Assembly (NCBI GenBank): GCA_036924285.1
Contig: JAYKYS010000002.1
Location: 310,001-374,000 of the forward strand
Reading direction: 5' to 3'
DNA from: Asterella californica
Lineage: Eukaryota; Streptophyta; Marchantiopsida; Marchantiales; Aytoniaceae
Length of the DNA: 64,000 nt
Both the position numbers and the translations under genes were made by a program. The notes below the pieces were generated by a model. The model did not search any database, was not told the DNA's origin, and saw nothing but the letters and a program-made list of their open reading frames with translations. Each line of letters opens with the position of its first letter. Position 1 is the first letter of the stretch. Below are positions 1 through 10,423 of this stretch, piece by piece.

Positions 1-803
1 TTGTTGCAGATCTCAGATCTCCATTTAAGGCCATGCATGAAGGATATCAGCGATGAACTTCTTGTCGTTACATGCCATTGTGAGTCAATACTGATGTTGC
101 ATGATTATTAAAATGAGTATTTTCAGAGAAATGAAAGCTACACTACATTCGCACTAAAGTTGCGGTTCCAAGTTCAAGATTTTCAGGTTCAAATCAAGTT
201 CAATTTTGTGAAATCCTCAAACGACGCACTCCTCCGAACTTCTGAATTATGTAAGCCTCTACACGTATTCAAAGCTCTAGACAATGTGGATAAGTCGTGG
301 CTTTGAGCGATATTGTCTCCGGCTCCATCCTTGTTCGTAAAATCGAGAAGTTGAAGTTCTTGTGCCCTTGTACTTGCAAGTTGATGTATATTGTTCTGAC
401 CAGTAGCATGTCGATGTGCTCCATTATCCTGCAATGATGTACTTAGTTTCTGAATATCTTCTAACTCGCGGAGCTACTTTACTATCTATCTATATTCATA
501 AAACAGTGTCGCACAGACGTTGTGCTCCCGATGCTACTGATAGTGCTCTCGATAGATAATAAAGTAGCAAGTTCAAACAGCGGCAGGAGACATCTTGTTT
601 CCTCTTAGCGCTCTTCTCGTTGACTGTGCTCTTCTCGTCGACTGCAGCATCAAATGGAAACAGACGTAACGTCTTTCTCGTATGGTTTTAACGCTCGAGA
701 GAATGAGAACTGAGGAACAAATGAGCAAAATAGACTTACAAAATGAAACGCAAAAATGCAACAATCAGGTCACAATTCATGCGATCAGTTCACAATACGA
801 CTG
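1..803. other. No gene recognised
   Basis: AT-rich sequence with only short ORFs that resemble no family I know. A partial copy of the CTCTTCTC(G/C)TCGACT motif of the tandem repeat that follows occurs near 608-645, so the repeat may once have extended further left. Confidence 0.5.
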
Positions 804-966
804 CGCTCTTCTCCTCGACTACATCAAACTGAGAAACAAATTAGCAAAGAGCAAATGAAATGCAAAAAATCGAAATCAGAACCATGAATGTGCTCTTCTC
901 CTCGACTACATCAAACTGAGAAACAAATTAGCAAATGAAATGCAAAAAATCGAAATCAGAAACATG
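804..966. repeat. Two-copy tandem repeat, period about 88 bp
   Basis: The block beginning GCTCTTCTCCTCGACTACAT at 804 restarts at 892 and runs almost unchanged through AAACTGAGAAACAAATTAGC and TGCAAAAAATCGAAATCAGA. The second copy lacks about 10 bases (AGCAAAGAGC reduced). There is no coding potential. It looks like a local tandem duplication. Confidence 0.8.
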
Positions 967-1319
967 ATCATTTCACAATACGATTGATGAAATTAAACGT
1001 TCAAGAGATAACTTGTCCTCAAAAGTGTTCGTGGTCTCAATCCAATGCTATGTAGCAATCCTCGTGTTCGTTAACAGTAATGTTCTTGTCGTTGTGGTTG
1101 TTGCTCTTGATAGAACCACGCACATCATGCAGTGAAGTCGCATGAAAACACAATATTATCCCGTGTCAGGGTGAGAAGTTGAAGCTTCTCACCTTGACCA
1201 GCTGGGTGGGATGACGATTCTAGGGAGATGTTAGTGAACTGCAAGGAGAGCATGCTTGGATCGACAGATCGAGTATTTGAAGACTCTTTACGGTTTTCTC
1301 AACTCCCCAACACGCAGCT

Positions 1320-1775
1320 ATGTCTTCTCAAGCACCAAGACCAGCCGCAGTCATGGATCTTGACAAGGAGGAGTTCGATCTCGTTGTCCACTTGGTAGTG
1401 ACAGCGTTGGAAGCCGAGAAGACCACAGAAGAAGCCCCGGGAGACAAAGTGTCTTCTGGAAAACAAGAAGCAAAGGTGTCTTCCCAGGTGTTTCGAGTGG
1501 AGGAGATGACTTCCTCTGACCACTGTGAGGTCACCCCAACTCCCAGTCTCAAACAAGTGCCGTAGAAGAGTCTGGAAGCGCAGGTGAACTCAGCTTCCCA
1601 GAAGCCTCTTCCATCTTCTGAAGCCGCACAAGAAGCCAACATCACGAATGTCGAGGAGGAAGTCACCTCAACCACATCGGAGGTACCAGCAGGGCTTCTC
1701 ACTTTATCAGAAGCCGATTTAGGAGATAATGTAGGAGAGAATCCAGTGGAGATCGCACCTGGCGATCAAGAGTAA
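1320..1775 (+). pseudogene. Gag-like protein of family R1, one in-frame stop
   Basis: Reading from ATG at 1,320, the frame stays open except for a TAG at 1,563-1,565, then continues in the same frame to a stop at 1,773. The protein is acidic and Glu/Ser/Thr-rich, with no zinc knuckle in the surviving part. Copy 2 (minus strand, 39.3-39.9 kb) encodes the same blocks, DLDKEEFDL, HLVVTALE and the C-terminal GDQE followed by a stop, which supports a real former coding sequence. Copy 2 also has a more N-terminal Ala/Glu/Lys-rich coiled-coil-like stretch (40.06-39.87 kb) missing here. I infer a structural (gag) role from position in an LTR-type element; homology to a named gag family was not established. 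Confidence 0.5.
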
Positions 1776-2063
1776 GCAGCAAGATAGGAAGACAGTTGAC
1801 TTGTCTAATTTTGGTAGGAAGTGGAGTCTACTATTTTAAGAAAGAGTAACTCTTTTTGTATTATTAGATGACTGTCCATGTGACAAGATAGACAACGATA
1901 GGAGTAGAGAGTTAGTTTCCAAACTGAGAAAGGAATCATATGCATGTGAGGTGGTGGCCTTTTGACAACGCTCCATTTTCCTTGACTACAAGTTGGGATT
2001 GGAAGAGAACTTCCTCCTGCGACTCAAAGGTAGAAGTATAAGATCGATCATAGAGAGGATTTT

Positions 2064-2080
2064 ACACACACACACACACA
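2064..2080. repeat. (CA)n microsatellite
   Basis: About eight CA dinucleotides in a row lie within the non-coding part of R1 copy 1. R1 copy 2 has no comparable run, so it arose after the copies separated. Confidence 0.9.
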
Positions 2081-2650
2081 AGATACATTATGCACATTGT
2101 TAGACACGTACGAGCAAAGTTGGACGTAGGAGAGGTCTGTATTTCCGCTCCCAGCAGGAGATCGAAAGATGTATACAACAGTAGTGGATAGCTTAGAACC
2201 GGGAACGACATCATCGTGTAGTCATGCTTCTAAGCTGGTGTGTCGAGGAGTAGTGACAGGAAGTGGAGAGAGTGAGCTTCTCGAAACCAATGTACATTCT
2301 TCTTGACGAATTGATTTCAGATTTGATTGCAGAAGCTTTGTCTGTGTCTTCTGGGTAGTAGATTCCTTGAATTCACATCCAATTATGCATGAGAAGCCTT
2401 CTTCTTGAGTGGCGGTGATTGTTAGAAGTTGTGCAGAGTCGAAGCTTGTCTCATCCAGTGGAGCACTTCGGATTCACGTACGGACTGACCTATGAGAGAT
2501 TGGTCCCTAAAGTCAGAGTAGTCGGAGCAATGACAGAAGAAAAAAGAAGCTTTCTTTCTACAGCAGAAGACAACATCCTCGATTGAAAGACTGTGTAACA
2601 GTAAGCTTATTTGTGATCTTCTTCCCTAAATACTACAAGCAGGGATTGCT

Positions 2651-3330
2651 TGTTAGTCAGGATCCTGACTAGAAGCCTGTCGGAATCTTAATTTCTGCTT
2701 TCCATCTTGTTTCCTCTTGTTTGGATTTTCTCTTTTTTCCCATCTTCTCTCATCTTCCCATCTTCTTATCTTCTTTTAGTGAGCTTCCGAGACTTCTATT
2801 GAGCTTCCGTGAAGATGAATGTCATTGTAGTGCTACAAGAAGACCGCTTCCATAGACAGAAGCCTGGGAAGGCTACATAAGACATACACCTTGTGATTAA
2901 TCTAACTCCGTTGGAAATTGGAGGAGCAACATGTGACAAACATTGGTAAGTTGACATCTACAAAGCATGGACAGTCTTCTGGAGGTATCAGAAGTCGAAT
3001 TGAACCCCTAGAAGCCGAGAATTGCTTCGGGAAGACCGTCGTGAGAAGACTGGAAACCGTGATCTAGAAGCAGGAAGCGTCTTTTCGAGCTTCTCAATAG
3101 ATAATTGTGTGATATTTTCGATTGTATTTGTATATTTAGGTCTAGGGCACCTTTTGAAAGATCTGGAAGCCGTGTAATTTTGTGAGAAGATAGGCTTTCT
3201 AGACAGATCTCGCGCGTTTCTATGTTTGAACAGATCTTAGAACTTAGAGCAGCGATACTAGTGTAAATCTCTTTGGGGACGAAATATTTTATGCTATAAT
3301 GGGATAAAAGAGAAATCCTGAGACACTACA
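2651..3330 (+). repeat. LTR-like terminal block of R1 copy 1
   Basis: It starts TGTTAGTCAG and ends GACACTACA. The reverse complement of 37,714-38,430 aligns throughout and has the same TG/CA ends, with short inverted termini TGT/ACA. Length is about 680 bp here and 717 bp in copy 2. This is the expected form of a long terminal repeat; a second LTR on the 5' side was not found for either copy. Confidence 0.5.
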
Positions 3331-3386
3331 ATACTGCAGAAAGTGTATCACCAAGATGACAGCTTGGATAGATATAAGACACGTCC

Positions 3387-3790
3387 ATCTTGTAACACCT
3401 GATTTTTGACAAGTTGTTGAAATAGATTATGACATACGAACAATGCTAGTTACAATAGCGATAGCAGATTGGGATATCCACCAGATGGATGTACAAACCG
3501 CCTTCTTACATGGAGAACTGTAAAGGGGGCTTCAAGATGCCTCATTCAGAAAGATACATCAAACTTGGAGAAGAAGATCTAGTGTGTAAATTGCACTGTG
3601 TAGTTTATGGGTTGAAGTAGCCTATCGAGCCTGGAATGCTACGTTTGATTACTATGATGAAATAAGAAAGGTTTCACACATCTATGGCGGATGCTAGTAT
3701 ATACGTCAAAAGATTTCTAGGTATTATTATGATGTATGTCGACAACACCATTACTACAGATTCAAGCATTTTTTGACACCACTTTTCTGA
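3387..3790 (+). pseudogene. Ty1/copia reverse transcriptase fragment
   Basis: The translated fragments include a DIHQMDVQTAFLHGEL-like block (about 3,470-3,525), which is the copia RT region around the first catalytic Asp. Further on is a MYVDN block (about 3,732-3,750) at the place of the YVDD motif, with the last catalytic Asp replaced by Asn. Stops and frameshifts lie between. Only about 130 codons of RT remain, and it abuts the end of R1 copy 1. The R1 copy 2 insertion also interrupts a copia RT region, which suggests the two R1 copies may sit in related copia hosts. Confidence 0.6.
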
Positions 3791-4570
3791 TGCATTTTTG
3801 ACAAAGAAGATTATGATAGTTTTCTCACACCATTTCTTACATATTCTTCACACAAAAGGTCATAGAAAATTCCTGCTAAGTACAGAAATGTCATAAATAT
3901 GTTAGAAATTATTATGAGAAAAATAATAACTTTTCTGACACATTTTTCACAGCGGGTTCAAATTCCCACAGAACCAAGACGGTGTGTCTAACAGATGTTG
4001 GAAAACACTGTTCTCAGAAAACTAATGAAGAGACGTCGCAAGATTCGTCATAAATACTAAGACACTTTTCCCACTGCATTTCAAGGTTAACTTTTTGACA
4101 CTTTTTTGAAATAAAATAGATGATAATCAATTTTGACAACCCGCTGTCTTGATGTGAATTATTCCACATAGTGAATAATTCATCTCTCAGTTAGAAGTTA
4201 ATCTCTCTGAGTGAAGCTAAGACCTCAGAGAAGTTGATTCTGGAGGAAGTGAGCAATTGAAAATCTGAAAACACCACAGCGTAGGTCTTGTCGCGTTGAT
4301 CACCGTGGTATGTTCAAAAGTTGCAAACGGAGTTGCAGGTGGAAAGTTACTTGAGATTCTTCTACAAGATTTTTGATATCGGGAAATTTACCATAAATCT
4401 GAGTGAGTTCGAAAAATAATTTTTAGATTTTGCTCATGTAGATTGTAGTATGTAGTATTTGTTTAAAATTCGAAATGTACAAAAAGAGCATTTCTAGAGA
4501 AAGTTATGGCATTTCGTGTTAGCAAAGAAAAGACGAAATACCGCAGCTTTCTAGCATATTAGCTTAGAAA
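3791..4570. other. No gene recognised, AT-rich
   Basis: This stretch repeats TTTTTGACA / TTTTTTGACACC-like motifs (3,765-4,135) but has no stable period and no supported ORF. It may be the decayed tail of the preceding copia relic. Confidence 0.4.
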
Positions 4571-4583
4571 CTGGTCTTCAAAA

Positions 4584-4930
4584 CCAGTTGTGAGATCAGC
4601 TTCCGTGGTGTAGCTGAGAAACTTGTACGGAGGAGGTCTCCGGATCAAATCCCTTCAGACTCACAACCGGCTTGGAGTAGGCTGGCCCTTTCGGGAGAAT
4701 ATGAGAGGCACCAAGTTGCCTAGGGGCGGGACACTAGATGTCTCTTAAACGTACCGTGAATGCGGGACGCCTCCGTCTACCCCTGCACTAGTGCAATCAC
4801 CTAGTGTGGATGCTAGAGGGAGATTACCATCGGGTTTCGAAATGGACCTCTCACCTTCGGGTTGTCGGAGTAATTAGTACGAATTCGGTTGCGGCCCTCT
4901 AAGTCCTGGGGTAGCGCGATGACATCAAAG
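4584..4930 (+). other. GC-richer structured segment with tRNA-like motifs (possible SINE)
   Basis: CCAGTTGTGAG (4,584-4,594) pairs with CTCACAACCGG (about 4,660-4,670) with one mismatch. Inside, TCAGC/GCTGA closes a 12-nt loop and CGGAG/CTCCG closes a 5-nt loop. TAGCTGAGAAACTTG resembles a pol III box A and GGATCAAATCCC a box B, but their spacing (about 28 nt) is shorter than in a tRNA (about 44). About 260 bp of GC-richer non-coding sequence follow, sharply different from the AT-rich flanks. A decayed tRNA-derived SINE is one explanation and a structured RNA is another. Confidence 0.3.
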
Positions 4931-5053
4931 ATACTCCAAGTCGGTACCAATTCTTTTGTAGAAAAATGTAGAGTTTGAAATATTATTCACTTGGGTCGAA
5001 AAATCAAGTGAAACTGATACCTGAGGCCATACTTACGGCACTTCAAAGTTTAA

Positions 5054-5193
5054 GGGGGCGGAAAACGACAATGGTGATAACTCGGGCTCTACGTGTCAGA
5101 ACGAGGTGATTCTGGTGGCCAAAGGGGGCAGAAAACGACAATGATGATAACTCGGGCTCCACGTGTCAGAATGAGGTGATTCCAGTGGTCAAA
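5054..5193. repeat. Two-copy tandem repeat, period 70 bp
   Basis: GGGGGC(G/A)GAAAACGACAATG starts at 5,054 and again at 5,124, followed by ATAACTCGGGCTC(T/C)ACGTGTCAGAA in both copies. The copies differ at only a few positions. It follows the GC-richer segment. Confidence 0.85.
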
Positions 5194-6950
5194 GGTAGCC
5201 GTGGTGGAGTTACTTTGGATGGAGGTGTCAAATGTTGACTGTACAGTCAAGTCGGTGGCCGTCCGTACAGATGAATCTACGAAGCTTAGTGAAATAGTCT
5301 TCTTACGTGTAGATTTTTTATCAGTGATTTATTTTTTTGCTGCCATCTGTTTAGGGCATCTTTTATTCCTGTCAGGTGACACTGAAGGTTACGTAGGGTG
5401 GAGGAAAACCTAGAGGGGTGTACTCCGGAAAGAGAGAATTCTCAGTCCATTATCGCATTATCGCAGTTTGTCGATCATCGAGCAGAATAGAGTTTACAAT
5501 GCGGAGACTATCGAGTAGAGAGAATCGAAGAGCTAGGAGAAGAAATTTTACACCAGGGGGTTACATCTGGAGAGATTTTCTGAGTGATCAGAGATTTTGA
5601 CATCGAGAGATTGAGCTTAGTAGACAGAATCGAGTAGAGAGGAGAACTACAACTTGTACGCATACTTTTCTGAAAAGAAAACGGGAAGCTTCTAGGTGAA
5701 CGCCCTGGTGCTTCACAAGAGCAGTTTTCTGATATTCTGAATCCTTGAGCGTGAGCTTCTCAATCTGCATGATCTAGAGTTGAAGATCTACTTGCACGCC
5801 GTGTGTTTTATCTTGGCCGGATCAAAATCGTTGTGGTGTGTTTTCTTGCGATCCGTATTCTGTGTGTGGTTTTTACCCTCCTCTTCACGATCGTATCACA
5901 GCTAGAAGGTTCCGCCCTTCCCATGAAACTCTCGCCTCGACACCGTTGTCGAAATACTGTCAAAAATATAATGTAAAACTCCCTTATATCAGAAGTTATT
6001 TGAAAAAGATTTTCACATGTTTACGACATCGAGTACAAAAAAATCCAACATCGTTTGTGTTGGAAATCTGTCAGAAATGATGTAAGAGATTCACAAGCTT
6101 AGGGTATAAAGTGTGAGGTATCGCAGTTTGAGCTGATAATTCTCAATCGACATTTTTATTTCTACATGTCATGGCTTCAGGCTTGCCAGTACATGTCTTG
6201 GGATTGGAAGACGAGAAGAATCTGTAGGGTGGGGGAGAACAAGAGGAGGAAGGGTGGAGACTTGGTTGGGATCTGGTTGGGACCTTCAACATCAATTGCA
6301 CAAATGGTTACGTCATCCTGATTTTTCGATGTGACACCTCCGGAATGATGCATTGTGCAATTCAGAAACTCCATGCTAAGAAAGCCACAATGATACATGT
6401 TGTGTGTCCGCGCAGAGGAAATATGCAAAACATGACAGAGATGTATGCATATCAAATTACAGACGAGACGATTGTACATCAACAATACAAGCATAGCTTG
6501 TGGGAATGTACTCTTTGTTGGAAAAATAGATTCTAGCAATGGTTTAGACGTAAGTACTTGGAGTATGCGGTGGAGTGTGAAGAGAAGAAGTTACAAGAAG
6601 CCTTCAACATGACTCCTCCTCGACATGATATGCAAGAATGGGAGAGCATGAAATATTCAACTCCTGAATAAAGCACTCCTTGAGAGCTTTTGTGTTCTAG
6701 TTAATATGGAATAAAGCGTATATGGATGAGCACTTATATTGAATGATCTTCTACTTTAAGTCTTGTGATATTTATACGTTGTTGAGTAATCTGTCAAGCT
6801 CGAAGATAATATGAGATGACATATCGCCACTCATGCATCCTCGAAGCTACGACAAAGAAGTATTGTTCCACTTGTGAAGGAAAGACAAATGGCTCGTCTA
6901 TCTCACGATGCATGGGTAGAGTCGGGTGGTCTTCACACGAGTAATACTAA
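5194..6950. other. No gene recognised
   Basis: ORFs of 60-120 codons exist on both strands (for example 6,177-6,539 minus), but none shows a family motif and several overlap on opposite strands. Part of the 3' end of the CACTA relic to the right could extend here unrecognised. Confidence 0.4.
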
Positions 6951-6959
6951 TAGAATCAA

Positions 6960-8956
6960 GTACTATTGTAGCTCGAGTTCCGATGATCTGCACTTTGAAC
7001 CATGAGCAATAGAACAATCTGAATTTTTGCAGATGAAAGTACACTTTGAGAATCTACTCTATGTGACTGAAGTAGGGCAGTTGTCTTTCCACGAAGACAA
7101 GGTCGTGCGAGGAAGCTCTACAGTCTTGAATGACTAAGCAAGACAAATCACTGTCTTGTATGCAACATGCTCTAGAGTCAAGCTGACTCGGTGAAAATGA
7201 CATCCCATTGATCACATATGCGAGTAGCTTTTAGCGTGCGTATATGATCCAATCACGATAGATCTAACATCGGTTGATATGAAAGGGTAGTCAATGAGGG
7301 TGTTCTCATTATCCACTCTCTGTATCATACGTGACATTTACTCCAGAAACATGTCGAGGTTAACTGAACGAACATGACGAGAAGCAACTCGGTCCCTGGT
7401 GTATCAACCCATGGTTGCATAACTTCTGCATTATGGAGCACAAAGATGTGTGCTTGTGCAAGCTTGATCTTGTCTAACTTTTTGTTGTCTTAGCTCCATA
7501 GACCACCTCTCCAACCTCCTTCTCCTTCTCTATGTCTGCCAGAGTTGACTGGAGCATGAGACAATCGTGTCAAGGCTTCACTGCAGTAGAACATGATCCC
7601 GCTGATCAAGTACCCTTTTGCAATACTCCCTTCCATCTTTGCATGATGTCCAATGTAATCTTTCAATGTGCATAGATACCTCTCGACAAAGTACATCCAA
7701 CATGTATGGACTGGTCTACGGAATTTGACCTCTCTTACAAGATGAAAGAGCCAATGAGTTTAATCCTTAAAGAATGAAGGGGACAAAGCAACTTCCAACA
7801 AACACAAAGTTTCAGCTGAGAACATTTCCATTTCAGCCACCTCTGATATCGATATCTCTTTCACGCAGACCCATCGGAGAAGCTTGACCAGTGCCCAAAC
7901 TGCATTCTCAAAGCTTTCACTTCCAAGACCAAAAATCACAATGGGAATGATATCATGGATCAGCTTATTATAATCATGGGTTTTCAATCCTTTACCCCAC
8001 TTGACATCCTGGTGTGTAAATGTAATGCGTAGATTGGATCCGTAAGTGGTGGGCATACGAATAGCTCGAACTGGAGCTATGAACATCTCTCTATCTCCGG
8101 CAGAGAGTATCCAAGGAACCCTCTTCAAGGGGTCTGATCCATCTGCATGCACATATGACCAAGCCATTCAATGCACACCGAACTCAATGCATGCTCATCT
8201 GTGCTTGAGAGTGTCAACTTGACCGAACATGTGTTGGAGGAGATTTTTAACCACATTGCATTCTTGGTGCATAGGATCACCAAGATTTGGATGAGTAGAG
8301 TCTACATCATGCAGAATACCACAAGACATTCAGTTATGAAGAATTCCTTCACCTTTTCGACACAACTTTGACTAATTAAGACAACAATGGTGTCGAAAAT
8401 AAAGTTGAAAGATGTTGAAAATTGATAGATTTTTCACGTACATCATAATATAGAAGTTGAACCATAATTGGGATTTGGATCAGGCCTGACTTCGAACATT
8501 CCACTTCATCCGCATGATGGCATACTCTAAAGCATACCAATCAGTGAAGTTTTTCTCCTGAGGATTCAGAACCAAGCAATCACTCTTGAAGGGGCTGTCA
8601 AGCGCCAAGTACTTTTTGTACCCCCATATATACCATGATCTTCAAGTTCACCTAGTAACGAGATTCTAAGTGTTCACCACATGTGAGACATCCTCTAGTG
8701 CCAAAAACTTGCAAGCCGGATATCAGTCCTTATCCAGAAGAGTCATGCATTGTCCAGAGGCAAATACCATGTAGCTTGAACGTGCATTTTGTATCTGGAC
8801 ATGATGCACTTGCGGCATATACTGGCACACCAACCCATAGTGTTTCAACTCCTCAATCATGGGGTCCAAGTAGATATCCATGTTTTTTGGTTTACTTGGA
8901 CCCGGTATTATCAAAGTCTCCAAACAAAAGCGAAACATGACACGTTTCGTCCACAC
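6960..8956 (-). pseudogene. CACTA (En/Spm) transposase relic, TNP2-like
   Basis: Several minus-strand blocks in TNP2 order support this. At 8,956-8,723, LIIPGPSKPKNMDIYLDPMI is the TNP2 segment that precedes the catalytic region's lower half. At 8,167-7,760, WGKGLKTHDYNKLIHDIIPI matches the conserved 'K(S/T)HD...ILP' block. At 7,696-7,490, MYFVERYLCTLKDYIGHHAK followed by EGSIAKGYL is a clear DUF4218-type block. Near 7,080-6,980, a weak RLFYCSWFKVQ block may be the DUF4216-type C-terminus. The pieces are in different frames, the N-terminal third is missing, and the region between 8,170 and 8,720 is scrambled, so it is not functional. TNP2 excises and moves CACTA elements by cutting at their subterminal repeats; the palindrome array that begins at 8,957 lies directly upstream of this relic. 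Confidence 0.7.
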
Positions 8957-10215
8957 GAGATCCGATACAGCTTGGATCGACCTGCAGGAGCGATACGTTA
9001 TCTGTTTCGCACCTGATCACCGCGATACAGGTTGTATCGCCTCAGACTTGTAAGGGTAAGGGTTCTCTCGTCGAGGTGATACAACTTGTATCGCCCCGCA
9101 TGAGCGAAACGTTACATGTATCGCACCGCAGCGGTGCGATACAAGCTGTATCGTCTCGATGTTATGAGGATAAGTGTACTCTCCTGGAGGCGATACAGCA
9201 TGTATCACACCACCGGAGCGATACGTTATCTTTATCGCTCCCGCGCAGTGCGACACAGGATGTATCGTCTCGATTAGAGCGGTTAAGTCTCACGGGTACC
9301 CTGGTCGGGATGATACAAGCTGTACCGCACCGCCGGTACGATACATTACTTGTATCGCTCCCGCGCAGTGCGACACAGAATGTGTCGTCTCGATCATGGA
9401 GGCTAAGTCTCACGGGTACCCTGGGCGGGACGATACAGCTTGTATCGCTCCCGCTTAGTGCGACACAGGATGTGTCGCCTCGATCATGGAGGCTAAGCCT
9501 CACGGGTACCCTGGGCGGGACGATACAGCTTGTATCGCACCGCCGGAGATACATTATCTGTATCGCTCCCGCTCAGTGCGACACAGGATGTGTCGCCTCG
9601 ATCATGGAGGCTAAGCCTCACGGATACCCTGGACGGGACGATACAGCTTGTATCGCACCGCCAGAGCGATACATTATCTGTATCGCTCCCGCTCAGTGCG
9701 ACACATGATGTGTCATCCCGATCATGAAGACTAAGCCTCACGGGTACCCTGGTCGGGACTATACAAGCTGTATCGCTCCCGCGCAGTGCGACACAAGATG
9801 TGTCGCCTCGATCATGGAGGTTAAGCCTCACGGGTACCCTGGACGGGGCGATACAGCTTGTATCGCTCCCGCGCAATGCGACACAGGATGTGTCGTCCCG
9901 ATCATGGAGGCTAAGCCTCACGAGTACCCTGATCGAGACGATACAGCTTGTATCGCACCGCCGGAGCGAAACATTACCCGTTTTGCTCTTGCCCGCCATC
10001 CAGGCTAAGGGGTACCGAGACGATACGGGCTTGTATCGCCTCGCAGGATCAAAACATTACTTGTATCGCTCCTTCTCGGAGTGATACAAGCGTTGTTTCG
10101 CACAACGAGTGCGATACAGGGTGTATCGCTTCGAGAGAAAAGATAGTGAGACCTGGTAGGGGCGATACGGACTGTATCGCTCAGCGTCGGTGCGATACAG
10201 GCTGTATCGCATCGA
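8957..10215. repeat. Array of hyphenated palindromes (CGATACA-n3-TGTATCG family)
   Basis: Roughly 25-30 short dyads lie in 1.26 kb. Three main forms alternate: CGATACA-3 nt-TGTATCG (for example 9,022-9,040, with 8-bp perfect arms GCGATACA/TGTATCGC), CGACACA-3 nt-TGTGTCG (9,460-9,478 and others), and GCGATACA-5 nt-TGTATCGC. Between them recur GAGGC-TAA-GCCTC and GGGTACCC, also self-complementary. From about 9,281 the dyads are organised into larger units marked by GGCTAAGCCTCACGGGTACC at 9,281, 9,401, 9,491, 9,609, 9,729, 9,819 and 9,909, with spacings of about 120 or 90 bp (the short form lacks one 30-bp dyad). The edges (8,957-9,250 and 10,000-10,215) are more diverged, as in many satellites. 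No gene is encoded. It could be a subterminal repeat region of the adjacent CACTA element or an independent satellite. Confidence 0.9.
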
Positions 10216-10423
10216 GCTGGTGAGGGTAAGGATAACAAGATCTGCTCAGTCCGAAACACAATGCACAAACACGAGTGGCATACGAGAGAAACTCATTAAC
10301 TCGAAGTGCAATGAACTACAACAATGATCAATAACACATGAAAATGTTTCTTTACCATATCCAAATTTGAATTTTCACAACCACACTCCTCCATACATCA
10401 TACTTCTTGCAACTCTCCTAAGT

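Larger units (their letters stand above)
1168..3330 (+). mobile_element. LTR-type retroelement, family R1 copy 1 (gag-like, no pol seen)
   Basis: This segment matches the reverse complement of 37,714-40,078 over most of its length, so it is a dispersed repeat. It contains a gag-like ORF (1,320-1,775), a non-coding stretch, and a terminal block (2,651-3,330) that begins TGTTAG and ends CTACA, as an LTR would. No protease, integrase or RT of this family lies between the ORF and the terminal block, so it may be a non-autonomous (LARD-like) element or an internal deletion. No matching 5' LTR was found upstream. Orientation is inferred from the ORF and the terminal block. Confidence 0.6.

Noticed and set aside
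4571..4590. Anticodon-arm-like hairpin with TCA (tRNA-Sec idea)
   Set aside because: No acceptor, D or T arms in the right places around it; a 5-bp stem with a 7-nt loop is common by chance.
9076..9999. Long ORFs on both strands (210 and 168 codons) across the palindrome array
   Set aside because: Monomer lengths near 120 and 90 bp are multiples of three, so any frame without a stop in one unit stays open; both strands are open at once and the peptides are plain repeats.
8957..10215. CRISPR-like repeat-spacer array
   Set aside because: The host is eukaryotic, the 'spacers' are themselves repeated and palindromic, and no cas genes are present.
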